Shown: positions 15,331 to 21,812 of the stretch, one piece after another
Layout: each line of letters begins with the position of its first letter
Position numbering within the stretch: the first letter of the stretch is position 1
Assembly: GCA_035528715.1 (NCBI GenBank)
Contig: DATKYB010000095.1
Span: 1-25,245 of the forward strand
Direction of reading: 5' to 3'
Source of the DNA: Nitrospinota bacterium
GTDB lineage: Bacteria > JADFOP01 > DATKYB01
Length of the DNA stretch: 25,245 bases
Notes under the pieces: model-generated
Told to the model about the DNA's origin: nothing
Seen by the model: only the letters and a program-made list of their open reading frames with translations
Database searches by the model: none
Made by a program: the position numbers and the translations under genes

Positions 15331-15462
15331 ATGAAAATTTGCATTTCTTCAAAAGGAGATATTTTGGAGCCAAAAGTTGATTCCCGATTTGGAAGAAGCC
15401 GCTATTTTATCTTTGTGGATCCAGAAAACTTCAAATGTTAATATATAAAGAATCCCAACATT
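15331..15462 (+). pseudogene. Truncated DIMC (NifX/NifB-C-terminal-like) gene remnant
   Basis: A good GAGGTGATAGT ribosome site leads into a frame starting MKICISSKGD and containing VDSRFGRSRYFIFVD, then an in-frame TAA at 15439-15441 after 36 codons. Past the stop the same frame still reads YIKNPNI, matching SIKNPNI of the intact gene at 19333, before ending at TGA 15469. About 28 of the 44 aligned residues are identical to that gene. The remaining two thirds of the gene is missing, and the duplicated Fur-type promoter segment begins about 12 bp later. A nonsense change plus a deletion or recombination at the promoter segment explains this. Confidence 0.8.
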
Positions 15463-15491
15463 TCACAATGAGAAAAATTTTTTTATATAAT
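15462..15491 (+). promoter_or_regulatory. Promoter of the DUF169 operon
   Basis: TTCACA at 15462-15467, an 18-bp spacer, and a perfect TATAAT at 15486-15491. The start site falls near 15498, inside the Fur-like box. Confidence 0.6.
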
Positions 15492-15561
15492 AGATGAGAA
15501 TGATTATCATTATTAAAAAGATTCTTATTTTAGTAAAAGTTAGTGTAAAAACCTTAAGTCA
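15475..15561 (+). repeat. Duplicated 87-bp promoter segment, copy 1
   Basis: Aligns without gaps to 18312-18398 (constant offset 2837) with 14 mismatches by hand count, about 84% identity. It contains the -10 box, the Fur-like box and the AT-rich leader up to about 20 bp before the DUF169 start codon. Confidence 0.8.
15496..15514. promoter_or_regulatory. Fur-like iron box
   Basis: GAGAATGATTATCATTATT agrees with the classic 19-bp Fur consensus at 16 or 17 of 19 positions and contains a perfect 6-1-6 dyad AATGATTATCATT (15499-15511). Its position over the start site predicts repression by Fur when iron is plentiful. No fur gene is in the window. Confidence 0.75.
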
Positions 15562-15580
15562 TTAAACACAGGAGTAAAAA

Positions 15581-16228
15581 ATGCCAGTACTAGATAAGAC
15601 TGAAATGAAAAAAGAATTAGATCGTATTCATTGGTTCTTTTCAGAAAGGTTTGGAGGTAATTGGATTAAAGTAAAATTCTATAAAGAAACACCAAACTTA
15701 AAACAGGGGAAAAAATTAAAAAATATAAGATTTTGTGAGGCAACTAAAGAAGCCATAATACATCCCGTTTTTTTGGATAAAGAGAGTATTTCTTGTTTGG
15801 GAGCAGAATATGCTTTTGGATGGAATTCAGATTATAGAAATAAACTCTTAGATGCTTGTCAGGATAAGCGTCAGATTGGAAAAGATATTCTTCTTAAATC
15901 ATTGTTTTCTCACATTCCCCGTTTTAAAAAGCCCTTTCAATATATTGGACTGAATACTGAAGGAGAACCTGATCTTATAATGGCGTATATGCTTCCAGAA
16001 CAGGTAATGAATATAATAAAAAAATATAATGATAATTTCGGAGAGAATTTGGATGTGTATTTAAACTGTATGATGTCAATATGCGGGGGCATTGCGGTTA
16101 GAACTTATTCAATGGGGAAAATTAGTATTTCTTTTGGATGTGATGATGCAAGAAAATATTCAAACATGAGTCGAGGAAGATTGGTGGTAGGTATTCCCAA
16201 GAGGTTGTTTAATGTATTTGTTGCTTAG
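15581..16228 (+). CDS. DUF169 (COG2043) family protein
   Basis: 215 residues, soluble. Family features: FCEATKEAII near 51-60, ISCLGAEYAFGW near 70-81 (Cys72), the PEQVMNIIKKY block near 139-149, and the GKISISFGCDDARKYS stretch followed by LVVGIPKRLF near the C-terminus. DUF169 proteins are common in anaerobes and have no established activity; the conserved Cys/Gly motifs suggest a ligand or metal site. AGGAG (15570-15574) fits the ATG. It is the first gene behind the Fur-like box, with the COG1237 hydrolase 23 bp downstream, so iron-repressed co-expression is likely. Confidence 0.8.
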   Translation: MPVLDKTEMKKELDRIHWFFSERFGGNWIKVKFYKETPNLKQGKKLKNIRFCEATKEAIIHPVFLDKESISCLGAEYAFGWNSDYRNKLLDACQDKRQIGKDILLKSLFSHIPRFKKPFQYIGLNTEGEPDLIMAYMLPEQVMNIIKKYNDNFGENLDVYLNCMMSICGGIAVRTYSMGKISISFGCDDARKYSNMSRGRLVVGIPKRLFNVFVA

Positions 16229-16251
16229 AAAAAGGTTTTAAATTTTATAAA

Positions 16252-16965
16252 ATGAAAATCAAAGTAGTTTTTGATAGTAAAAGTATAGGGAAGGGATTTT
16301 CAGTAGGATGGGGTATCTCTTTTTTAGTGGACGACCATATCTTATTCGATACTGGTGAAAAATCAGTCTATTTATTCAATAACTTAAAAAAGATGAATAT
16401 AGATATCTCCAGTATAAAAGCGGTTGTTATTTCTCATGACCATTGGGATCATACAGGAGGTTTATGGGATCTCTTGAAGAAGAGAAAAGGAATCAAGGTC
16501 TATGCTTGCCCTCATTTTACTGATGAATTTAAAGAAAAGGCAAAAAAATTACAAGGAAGACTTCTAGAGACAGGAAACTTTGCTGAAATTAAAAAGAATA
16601 TTTTTGTCACAGGTGAAATACCAGGAAATTATAACGACCAATATATGCCTGAGCAGTCAATTGTTGTAAAAACTGTTAATGGTATCAGTGTAGTAACAGG
16701 ATGTTGTCATCCTGGGATTGTAAAAATATTGAGAACAGTAAGAGAAAAATTTCCTGGGGAGAGATTTAATTTGGCATTTGGCGGATTTCATTTGAGAAAT
16801 AGTGAAAAAATACTCATAAAAAATACCATTGAAAAATTGCAGGAAATGAAGGTTGAAAGGGTTGGGTTAACTCACTGTAGTGGCAGGGAAGCAGAGGAGA
16901 TGTTTAAGGAAAGTTATAAAGAGCATTATATTTCAATAAAAGCTGGGTTAACAATAGAAGCTTAG
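16252..16965 (+). CDS. COG1237-type metallo-beta-lactamase-fold hydrolase (short form)
   Basis: 237 residues. Metal ligands: H62-D-H64-W-D66-H67, His153 (TGCCHPG), His180 (GGFHL) and His208 (THCSG). Same branch as 12467-13543 but lacking the long insert between the first histidine cluster and TGC(S/C)H. No signal peptide. A cysteine precedes His153 in both paralogues, plus a second one here (TGCCHPG). The reaction is unknown. It is the second gene of the Fur-box operon, 23 bp after DUF169, with a weak ribosome site, so translation may be coupled or low. Confidence 0.85.
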   Translation: MKIKVVFDSKSIGKGFSVGWGISFLVDDHILFDTGEKSVYLFNNLKKMNIDISSIKAVVISHDHWDHTGGLWDLLKKRKGIKVYACPHFTDEFKEKAKKLQGRLLETGNFAEIKKNIFVTGEIPGNYNDQYMPEQSIVVKTVNGISVVTGCCHPGIVKILRTVREKFPGERFNLAFGGFHLRNSEKILIKNTIEKLQEMKVERVGLTHCSGREAEEMFKESYKEHYISIKAGLTIEA

Positions 16966-17044
16966 ATTGAAATTCTTATAATTCTATCAATTTTTCGTAG
17001 ATGGGGTTGAGAAAAGATATAAAAAATAAAGAGGGGGTGAAGAA

Positions 17045-17287
17045 TTGAATGTATCATGCCAATTTTCTCTCTATCCCCTGGGGAAGCAAGATCTAGGGGA
17101 TATTATTTACAAGGCATTGGATGAATTAAAGAAAAGAGATATAAAATATGATCTCGGTGCAATGAGTACTATTTTCTCAGGAGATTCTGATGAGGTATTT
17201 TCCTGTATGAAGAGTATTTTTGATGTCGCGGCAAAAGAGGGAGGGGTAGTTTTAACATTAACCCTTTCCAATGCATGTAAGGTATGA
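17045..17287 (+). CDS. Small YkoF-like (thiamine-binding-type fold) protein
   Basis: 80 residues forming one beta-alpha-beta unit: the start VSCQFSLYPLG, the helix DIIYKALDELKKR, then LGAMSTIFSGDSDEVF and the final strand VVLTLTLSNAC. This resembles a single YkoF/MTH1187-type domain, a fold that binds thiamine or its pyrimidine precursor in known members. Bacillus YkoF carries two such units, so this would need to dimerise. Start is TTG, chosen because GAGGGGGTG (17031-17039) is correctly spaced. It lies between the short hydrolase and the isomerase in the Fur-box operon. Ligand assignment is inference. Confidence 0.6.
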   Translation: MNVSCQFSLYPLGKQDLGDIIYKALDELKKRDIKYDLGAMSTIFSGDSDEVFSCMKSIFDVAAKEGGVVLTLTLSNACKV

Positions 17288-17320
17288 AAATCATTATAAC
17301 AGAAAGAAGGAGGTGCTGCT

Positions 17321-18235
17321 GTGAAGGAACCTTGGTCTAATTATTTTAAAATGGGAATCGTTCATTTTATGGCCTTTCTAGGCACTCTAAAGGGAGAGGG
17401 TCCTGTTCTTGAGACTATCCAGAAGATTGCTGAGGATGATTTCTTTGATGTGATTGAAGTTGGAATCATGAAGGACAGCGAAACAAGAAAAAAGGCTCGA
17501 GCCATTATAGAAACAGCTCATATGGAGGTAGGTTTTGGTGGTCAGCCAGGACTATTAACTGGTCAGCATGACCTCAATTCTCTGGACGAGGGTATAAGGA
17601 AAAAAGCGATCGACAGATCAAAGCAATCTGTAGATGAAGCCATAGAGCTTGGTGCCAAAAGGGTAGCTCTTTTAAGCGGTAAAGACCCTGGTGATAAAGA
17701 CAGGGAAAAAGCCACGGAGCTTTTGGTTGATTCTCTCTGTCAGGTCTCTGATTATGCCAACAGCAAAGGGCTGGAAGGAATAACCCTAGAGGCCTTTGAT
17801 AAGACAATTGATAAGAAATGTCTGGTTGGGCCCTCGGATATTGCTGTTAAAGTCTCCAAAGCCATGAGAGATAAGGGTTATGATTTTGGTCTTATGTGGG
17901 ATCTCAGTCATGTTCCCATTCTTTTTGAGGATATGGAAAAGGCATTAGAGACGATTAAAGATCATCTGATTCATATTCATATTGGTAATGCTCTTTACAA
18001 AGATACAAGTGATGTTGCCTGCGGAGATAAACACCCCAGGTTCGGTTATCCAGGTGGTGAGAATGACGTTCTGCAACTCGCTGCATTCTTAAAGGCATTA
18101 TTCAAGATAGGATATTTAGGAGAGGGAAAAAGACCAATCGTATCTTTTGAAGTCATGCCCTTTGGTGAAGAGACATCTGAACTGGTGATTGCCAATGCTA
18201 AAAGAACATTAAAAGAAGCGTGGTCACAGGTTTAA
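17321..18235 (+). CDS. TIM-barrel sugar phosphate isomerase/epimerase-like protein
   Basis: 304 residues of the xylose isomerase-like/AP-endonuclease-2 barrel superfamily. Likely metal ligands on successive strands are Glu157 (TLEAFD), Asp194 with His197 (MWDLSH), His220 (IHIHIGN) and Glu277 (SFEVMP). Substrate unknown; members isomerise or epimerise sugars, inositols or related polyols. Start is GTG behind a strong AAGGAGG (17307-17313), 33 bp after the YkoF-like gene. It is the last gene of the Fur-box operon, and a second copy of the promoter segment follows. Confidence 0.8.
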   Translation: MKEPWSNYFKMGIVHFMAFLGTLKGEGPVLETIQKIAEDDFFDVIEVGIMKDSETRKKARAIIETAHMEVGFGGQPGLLTGQHDLNSLDEGIRKKAIDRSKQSVDEAIELGAKRVALLSGKDPGDKDREKATELLVDSLCQVSDYANSKGLEGITLEAFDKTIDKKCLVGPSDIAVKVSKAMRDKGYDFGLMWDLSHVPILFEDMEKALETIKDHLIHIHIGNALYKDTSDVACGDKHPRFGYPGGENDVLQLAAFLKALFKIGYLGEGKRPIVSFEVMPFGEETSELVIANAKRTLKEAWSQV

Positions 18236-18311
18236 GTTTATTTAAAACAATATGTTAGAAATATTTTACAGCTTTACAGAATTTGTAAAAAATACTATAT
18301 AACAAATAAAA

Positions 18312-18398
18312 ATATTTTTTTATCTAATAGATGAGAATAACTATTATTATTAAAAATATCCCTATTTCAGTAAAATTTATTGCAAAAACTTTAAATCA
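18312..18398 (+). repeat. Duplicated 87-bp promoter segment, copy 2
   Basis: The partner of 15475-15561. It ends about 10 bp before the ribosome site of the DUF5320-like gene B. The -10 equivalent here is TCTAAT (18323-18328), weaker than in copy 1. Confidence 0.8.
18333..18351. promoter_or_regulatory. Weaker Fur-like box in promoter copy 2
   Basis: GAGAATAACTATTATTATT is in the same place as the box at 15496-15514, but keeps only about 14 of 19 consensus positions and has lost the central dyad. It may bind Fur weakly, another regulator, or nothing. Confidence 0.4.
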
Positions 18399-18421
18399 AA
18401 AATAGAAAGGAGGTGTTTTTT

Positions 18422-18826
18422 ATGCCCGGAGGAGATAGAACAGGCCCTCTAGGATTAGGACCAGGAACAGGTTGGGGTATGGGTTACTGTTACGGCTATC
18501 CAGTTGCAGGCTATGCCAATCCTGCTGGAGGAAGGTGGTTTGGGTTTGGTCGAGGATGGGGCAGAGGCATGGGTTGGGGACGTGGCGGGTTTGGCAGAGG
18601 AAGAGGCTTTTGGCGAGGAGGAGCATATCCCTATGCGTATAATCCAGGGGTTTATTCATACGCTTCTTATGGATATCCCGATGCTCCAAATATAACCCCA
18701 CAGCAGGAAGCGGATATGCTAAGAGAAGAAGCCAAGTCCATGCAGGACGAGATTAAAAGTATAAATGAGCGTATAGCAGGACTTGAGTCCGAGACGAAGG
18801 CTAAGGCTAAAGATAAAGGCCGTTAA
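18422..18826 (+). CDS. Glycine-rich DUF5320-like protein B
   Basis: 134 residues from the ATG at 18422. An in-frame GTG at 18413 abuts the AAAGGAGG ribosome site and is too close to it. The protein opens MPGGDRTGPLGLGPGTG, the recurring start of this family, continues with a Gly/Arg/Trp/Phe-rich tract (about 35-70) and a Tyr/Pro stretch, and ends in a charged coiled coil (QQEADMLREEAKSM, then EIKSINERIAGLE). Function unknown; low-complexity aromatic/Gly tracts suggest binding or assembly rather than catalysis. First gene behind promoter copy 2, with a hairpin and two DIMC genes following. Confidence 0.75.
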   Translation: MPGGDRTGPLGLGPGTGWGMGYCYGYPVAGYANPAGGRWFGFGRGWGRGMGWGRGGFGRGRGFWRGGAYPYAYNPGVYSYASYGYPDAPNITPQQEADMLREEAKSMQDEIKSINERIAGLESETKAKAKDKGR

Positions 18827-18838
18827 TATGAATAAAAT

Positions 18839-18873
18839 GAGCAGGAGTAGAATACCCCACTCTATTCCTGCTC
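18839..18873 (+). promoter_or_regulatory. Hairpin between DUF5320 gene B and DIMC gene 1
   Basis: GAGCAGGAGTAGAAT (18839-18853) pairs with ACTCTATTCCTGCTC (18859-18873): 15 positions with one G-T and one A-C, five-base loop. No strong T-tract follows. It occupies the same place as the hairpin at 15282-15313. Confidence 0.65.
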
Positions 18874-18902
18874 GTTTAAAAATTTAAAAAAGGAGATTAA
18901 GC

Positions 18903-19295
18903 TTGAAAGTATCAATCTCTACGGATGGAGATTCTGTATCTCTTCATTTCGGTCGTTGCCCTACATTTACCATTGTTGAGATTGATGATAAGGGTTTGGT
19001 GAATAAAAAGGCAATTGATAATCCAGGTCATCATCCCGGGCTTTTACCTCAATTTTTTCATGAACAAGGCATAGATTGTGTTATTGCAGGAGGTATGGGG
19101 GCAAGAGCCTCAGGATTATTTAAACAATATGGCATAGAAACTCTTACTGGAATTAGCGGGAGGATTGATGAGGTTATAGATAAATTAATCAAAGGAACCC
19201 TTGAAGGCGGAGAATCCTTATGCATTCCTGGTTCTGGTAAGAATTATGGCTTGGATAAAACCGAATGTGATCACGCTTCTGATCATAAAGAGTAG
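18903..19295 (+). CDS. Dinitrogenase Fe-Mo cofactor (DIMC) family protein 1
   Basis: 130 residues with the RNase-H-like NifX/NifB-C-terminal fold: start KVSISTDGDSVSLHFGRCP, then IDCVIAGGMGARASGLF and the end-of-domain IDEVIDKLIKG. These proteins bind metal clusters: NifX and NafY hold FeMo-co precursors, and Desulfovibrio ORP holds a Mo-Cu cluster. The tail is richer than usual in Cys and His (ESLCIPGS; TECDHASDHKE), which could add metal ligands. TTG start, supported by AGGAGATTAAGC. First of two adjacent DIMC genes, diverged from the second. Confidence 0.85.
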   Translation: MKVSISTDGDSVSLHFGRCPTFTIVEIDDKGLVNKKAIDNPGHHPGLLPQFFHEQGIDCVIAGGMGARASGLFKQYGIETLTGISGRIDEVIDKLIKGTLEGGESLCIPGSGKNYGLDKTECDHASDHKE

Positions 19296-19332
19296 TTTAA
19301 AAAACCAATAATCAAAGAAAGAGGTGATAATA

Positions 19333-19716
19333 ATGAAGATTTGCGTTACTTCTCAGGGAGAGAATTTGGATTCAGAAGTTGATTCCAGGTTTGGAAGAAG
19401 TCATTACTTTATTATTGTAGATTCAGAAAATCTCGATTTTGAATCTATAAAAAATCCTAACATTGAGGCTGTGGGTGGAGCAGGAATCCAGTCAGCCCAA
19501 TTAATTGCAAATAAAGGGGCAAAAGTTTTGCTTACAGGTCACTGTGGGCCAAATGGATTTCATACCTTACAGGCAGCAGGTGTCGAGGTAATTGTTGGAG
19601 CATCTGGAACTGTTAAAGAGGCGATTGAAAAATATAAAAAAGGTGAGCTTAAAGCAACGGATAGTCCAGATGTAATGTCTGAGTTTGGAATGCCTAAAAA
19701 GAGCTATGAACTTTAA
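19333..19716 (+). CDS. Dinitrogenase Fe-Mo cofactor (DIMC) family protein 2
   Basis: 127 residues from the ATG at 19333. A GTG at 19324 is in frame but forms part of the ribosome site GAGGTG. It begins MKICVTSQGENLDSEVDSR, has FGRSHYFIIVDSEN, the central GGAGIQSAQLIANKGAKVLLTGHCGPN motif region (about 51-77), and ends with EAIEKYKKGEL. GHCGPN near residue 75 carries a possible metal-binding His-Cys pair, as in other ORP-like members. The closest relative in the window is the broken copy at 15331-15462. Likely a cluster carrier or receptor working with the MinD and Mrp ATPases downstream. Confidence 0.87.
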   Translation: MKICVTSQGENLDSEVDSRFGRSHYFIIVDSENLDFESIKNPNIEAVGGAGIQSAQLIANKGAKVLLTGHCGPNGFHTLQAAGVEVIVGASGTVKEAIEKYKKGELKATDSPDVMSEFGMPKKSYEL

Positions 19717-19737
19717 ATAATAGAAAGGAGGTTTAAA

Positions 19738-19959
19738 ATGCCATTTGGAGATGGAACAGGCCCTCTCGGGCAAGGTCCAGGAACAGGGAGAAGAAACGGT
19801 GGTGCTGGCAGGGGCCGTATGGGTGGCAATCGACCTGGGGCAGGCCCTTCAGGTAATTGTATCTGTCCAAGTTGTGGAAAAAAGGTGGCACATCAAATTG
19901 GTGTTCCTTGCTCTACCGCAACCTGTCCTAATTGCGGTTCAAAAATGGTTAGAGAATAA
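19738..19959 (+). CDS. Small glycine-rich protein with zinc ribbon
   Basis: 73 residues. The opening MPFGDGTGPLGQGPGTG matches that of the DUF5320-like protein B, but the coiled coil is replaced by a zinc ribbon with cysteines at 41, 43, 46, 58, 63 and 66 (CICPSCG...CPNCG). A strong AAAGGAGG precedes the ATG. The shared head with a different tail suggests a modular family in which the Gly-rich head docks to a common partner and the tail varies. No enzymatic motif. Last in the DUF5320-DIMC-DIMC run. Confidence 0.75.
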   Translation: MPFGDGTGPLGQGPGTGRRNGGAGRGRMGGNRPGAGPSGNCICPSCGKKVAHQIGVPCSTATCPNCGSKMVRE

Positions 19960-20092
19960 AATTCTTTCAAATAGATACCAGATTTAAGTAATACTTCTCA
20001 TCATTTGAGAATGAATATTTCCCAAAAAAAATAAAAAAGAAGAAAGTTAAAAAACCTGTTTACCAAAAAGAAACTCCTGAAAGGAACGGGCG

Positions 20093-20944
20093 ATGATCAT
20101 TTCTGTTGCTAGCGGTAAGGGTGGGACGGGAAAGACAACCGTCGCTGTAAGTCTGGCATTGTCTCTGTCTAATGTTCAGCTTCTGGACTGCGATGTCGAG
20201 GAGCCAAACGCCCATCTTTTTTTAAAATACCAAATCAAAGAAAAAAGGTCTGTTTTTGTCCCTGTCCCAAAAGTAGATGAATCTCAATGCAACTTCTGTG
20301 GTAAGTGTGCTGAAGTCTGTGCCTATAATGCAATTGCGGTCTTGAAAAACAAGGTATTAATCTTCCCCGAACTCTGTCATGGGTGTGGTGGCTGCAGTCT
20401 TTTTTGTCCTGAAAAGGCAATTTTTGAAGTAGATAAGGAGATAGGGGAATTAGAGATAGGAAAGAATGGTAAAAATATCGATTTTGTCCAAGGTATATTG
20501 AAGGTTGGCGAAGCAAGGTCTTCTCCTTTAATAAGAGAGGTTAAAAAATACATCGATACAGACAAGGAGGTTATTATAGATGCTCCACCTGGCACGAGGT
20601 GCTCTGTTGTCGAATCCATCAAGAGAAGTAATTTTTGTATTCTTGTTACAGAGCCGACGCCTTTTGGTCTTCATGATTTAACTCTTGCGGTTGATGTATT
20701 GCAAAAGATGAAGATTCCTTTTGGTGTTGTCATCAATCGCTCAGATCTGGGAGATAAAAAAGTTGATGCTTACTGTCTTAAAGAAAATATTCCAATATTA
20801 ATGAGAATCCCTTTTAGTAAGAATATAGCTGTGGCTTATTCTAAGGGGATTCCCGTAGTACAAGAAAAACCAGAATACTTGAGTAAGTTCAAAGGGCTTT
20901 TCCGTACCATAAGGGCTCTTTCGAAAAAATCAAGAGGGGGGTAG
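20093..20944 (+). CDS. MinD-family P-loop ATPase with inserted 2x[4Fe-4S] ferredoxin domain, 1
   Basis: 283 residues. A deviant Walker A, GKGGTGKT at residues 8-15, leads the MinD/ParA fold. A ferredoxin insert supplies C66-x2-C69-x2-C72-x3-C76 and C95-x2-C98-x2-C101-x3-C105, enough for two 4Fe-4S clusters. Switch region IIDAPPGTRCSV lies near 156-167. This is the architecture of the paired ATPases encoded with Desulfovibrio orange protein (ORP), thought to act in metal-cluster assembly or delivery. The ATG follows AAAGGAAC. A second, diverged copy lies at 21813. The precise role is inferred from family and context. Confidence 0.9.
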   Translation: MIISVASGKGGTGKTTVAVSLALSLSNVQLLDCDVEEPNAHLFLKYQIKEKRSVFVPVPKVDESQCNFCGKCAEVCAYNAIAVLKNKVLIFPELCHGCGGCSLFCPEKAIFEVDKEIGELEIGKNGKNIDFVQGILKVGEARSSPLIREVKKYIDTDKEVIIDAPPGTRCSVVESIKRSNFCILVTEPTPFGLHDLTLAVDVLQKMKIPFGVVINRSDLGDKKVDAYCLKENIPILMRIPFSKNIAVAYSKGIPVVQEKPEYLSKFKGLFRTIRALSKKSRGG

Positions 20945-20995
20945 AAGCTATAAATATTTAAAAAACTTTTTTAGAAATGAGAAGGAGCGAATAAA

Positions 20996-21187
20996 ATGCC
21001 GCTGTATAGCTTTATTTGTAATGACTGTGGAGCACAGTTTGAACTTTTAGTGGGCATGATTTGTGGAGAAGAAGAAAAGGTCTGCAAGGAATGCGGGAGT
21101 ACTAAAATCTCTCGGCAGATGAGTAGCTTTAGTTTAGGCAAATCCTCCGGCACAGGTGGAAACTCAAGCTGTACCACACCAACCTGA
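20996..21187 (+). CDS. FmdB-like zinc-ribbon protein
   Basis: 63 residues with the standard FmdB start MPLYSFICNDCGAQFELL and cysteine pairs C8/C11 and C30/C33, plus C23; the Ser/Gly/Thr-rich tail is typical. Such proteins are putative regulators or small metal-binding partners; function is not established. AAGGAG precedes the ATG. It sits between the first ferredoxin-MinD gene and the OsmC-like gene, in the same direction. Confidence 0.8.
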   Translation: MPLYSFICNDCGAQFELLVGMICGEEEKVCKECGSTKISRQMSSFSLGKSSGTGGNSSCTTPT

Positions 21188-21248
21188 GGAATATAATCTT
21201 TGGGGCAGTTGTCCTATACAAGCTCGATCAACATTTTCAAGGAGAAAA

Positions 21249-21704
21249 ATGAGCCATATAAGAAAAAGCAGACAGTTTATCTATAAAAACCATGTAAAAT
21301 GGTTAAAAGAAAGAAAAGGGCTTCTCTCATCTTCTGGAAAATCGACTATTGAGGTGGCTACACCACCCGAATTTAAAGGCCATCCTGACATATGGACTCC
21401 AGAAGATTTTTTTGTATCTTCTGTCAATATCTGTATTATGACCACTTTTTTGTATTTTGCTGAGAAAGAAAAGCTTGAATTGGTAAATTATGAGAGTTTT
21501 GCAGAGGGAACCTTAGAACGAGTAGAGGACAAATTCATGTTTTCCAAGATAAAAGTATTTCCTCAGATTTTTGTTGCATCTTTTGCAGACATTGAAAAGG
21601 CAAAAGACCTTTTAGGACTATCTGAAAAGGGATGTCTCATATCCAACTCAATAAAATCTGATGTTGAGATTAAACCTGAGATAGAAATTGGTTCTAAAGA
21701 ATGA
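21249..21704 (+). CDS. OsmC-family protein
   Basis: 151 residues from the ATG at 21249, preceded by AAGGAG. A longer frame back to 21156 overlaps the FmdB-like gene and lacks a ribosome site. OsmC-fold features: IEVATPPEFKGHPDIWTPEDFF, then the helix with Cys in VNICIMTTFLYFA, and the second Cys in EKGCLISNS. The paired cysteines are the peroxidatic site in OsmC/Ohr enzymes, so hydroperoxide reduction is possible, though many OsmC-like proteins have no tested activity. Placement among Fe-S cluster genes would suit oxidative protection. Confidence 0.8.
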   Translation: MSHIRKSRQFIYKNHVKWLKERKGLLSSSGKSTIEVATPPEFKGHPDIWTPEDFFVSSVNICIMTTFLYFAEKEKLELVNYESFAEGTLERVEDKFMFSKIKVFPQIFVASFADIEKAKDLLGLSEKGCLISNSIKSDVEIKPEIEIGSKE

Positions 21705-21732
21705 TTTAAGATTTTGATTGTAATAAAAAATA

Positions 21733-21760
21733 TTTATAAACTGTTATTAAGCCATATAAT
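21733..21760 (+). promoter_or_regulatory. Possible promoter before the second MinD gene
   Basis: A perfect TATAAT at 21755-21760, with TTTATA (21733-21738, 4 of 6) 16 bp upstream. The 108-bp gap between the OsmC-like gene and MinD gene 2 makes a promoter plausible, but the -35 is weak. Confidence 0.35.
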
Positions 21761-21812
21761 ATCTTTTAACACCGATTGAATAAACATATCAACAACTTAG
21801 GGGTTATCACCA

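Noticed and set aside
15439-15441. Recoding of the stop in the DIMC remnant
   Set aside because: It is TAA, not a selenocysteine or pyrrolysine codon, and the rest of the gene is missing anyway.
16966-17044. TPP riboswitch before the YkoF-like gene
   Set aside because: The 79-bp gap is too short for one and lacks the conserved riboswitch core; the gene is more likely within the Fur-box operon.
19995-20011. TTCTCA-TCATT-TGAGAA hairpin before the first ferredoxin-MinD gene as a terminator
   Set aside because: A six-pair AT-rich stem followed by an A-run rather than a T-run; too weak to call.
21156-21248. 31-codon N-terminal extension of the OsmC-like protein
   Set aside because: It overlaps the FmdB-like gene, has no ribosome site and adds sequence not typical of OsmC; the ATG at 21249 has AAGGAG.
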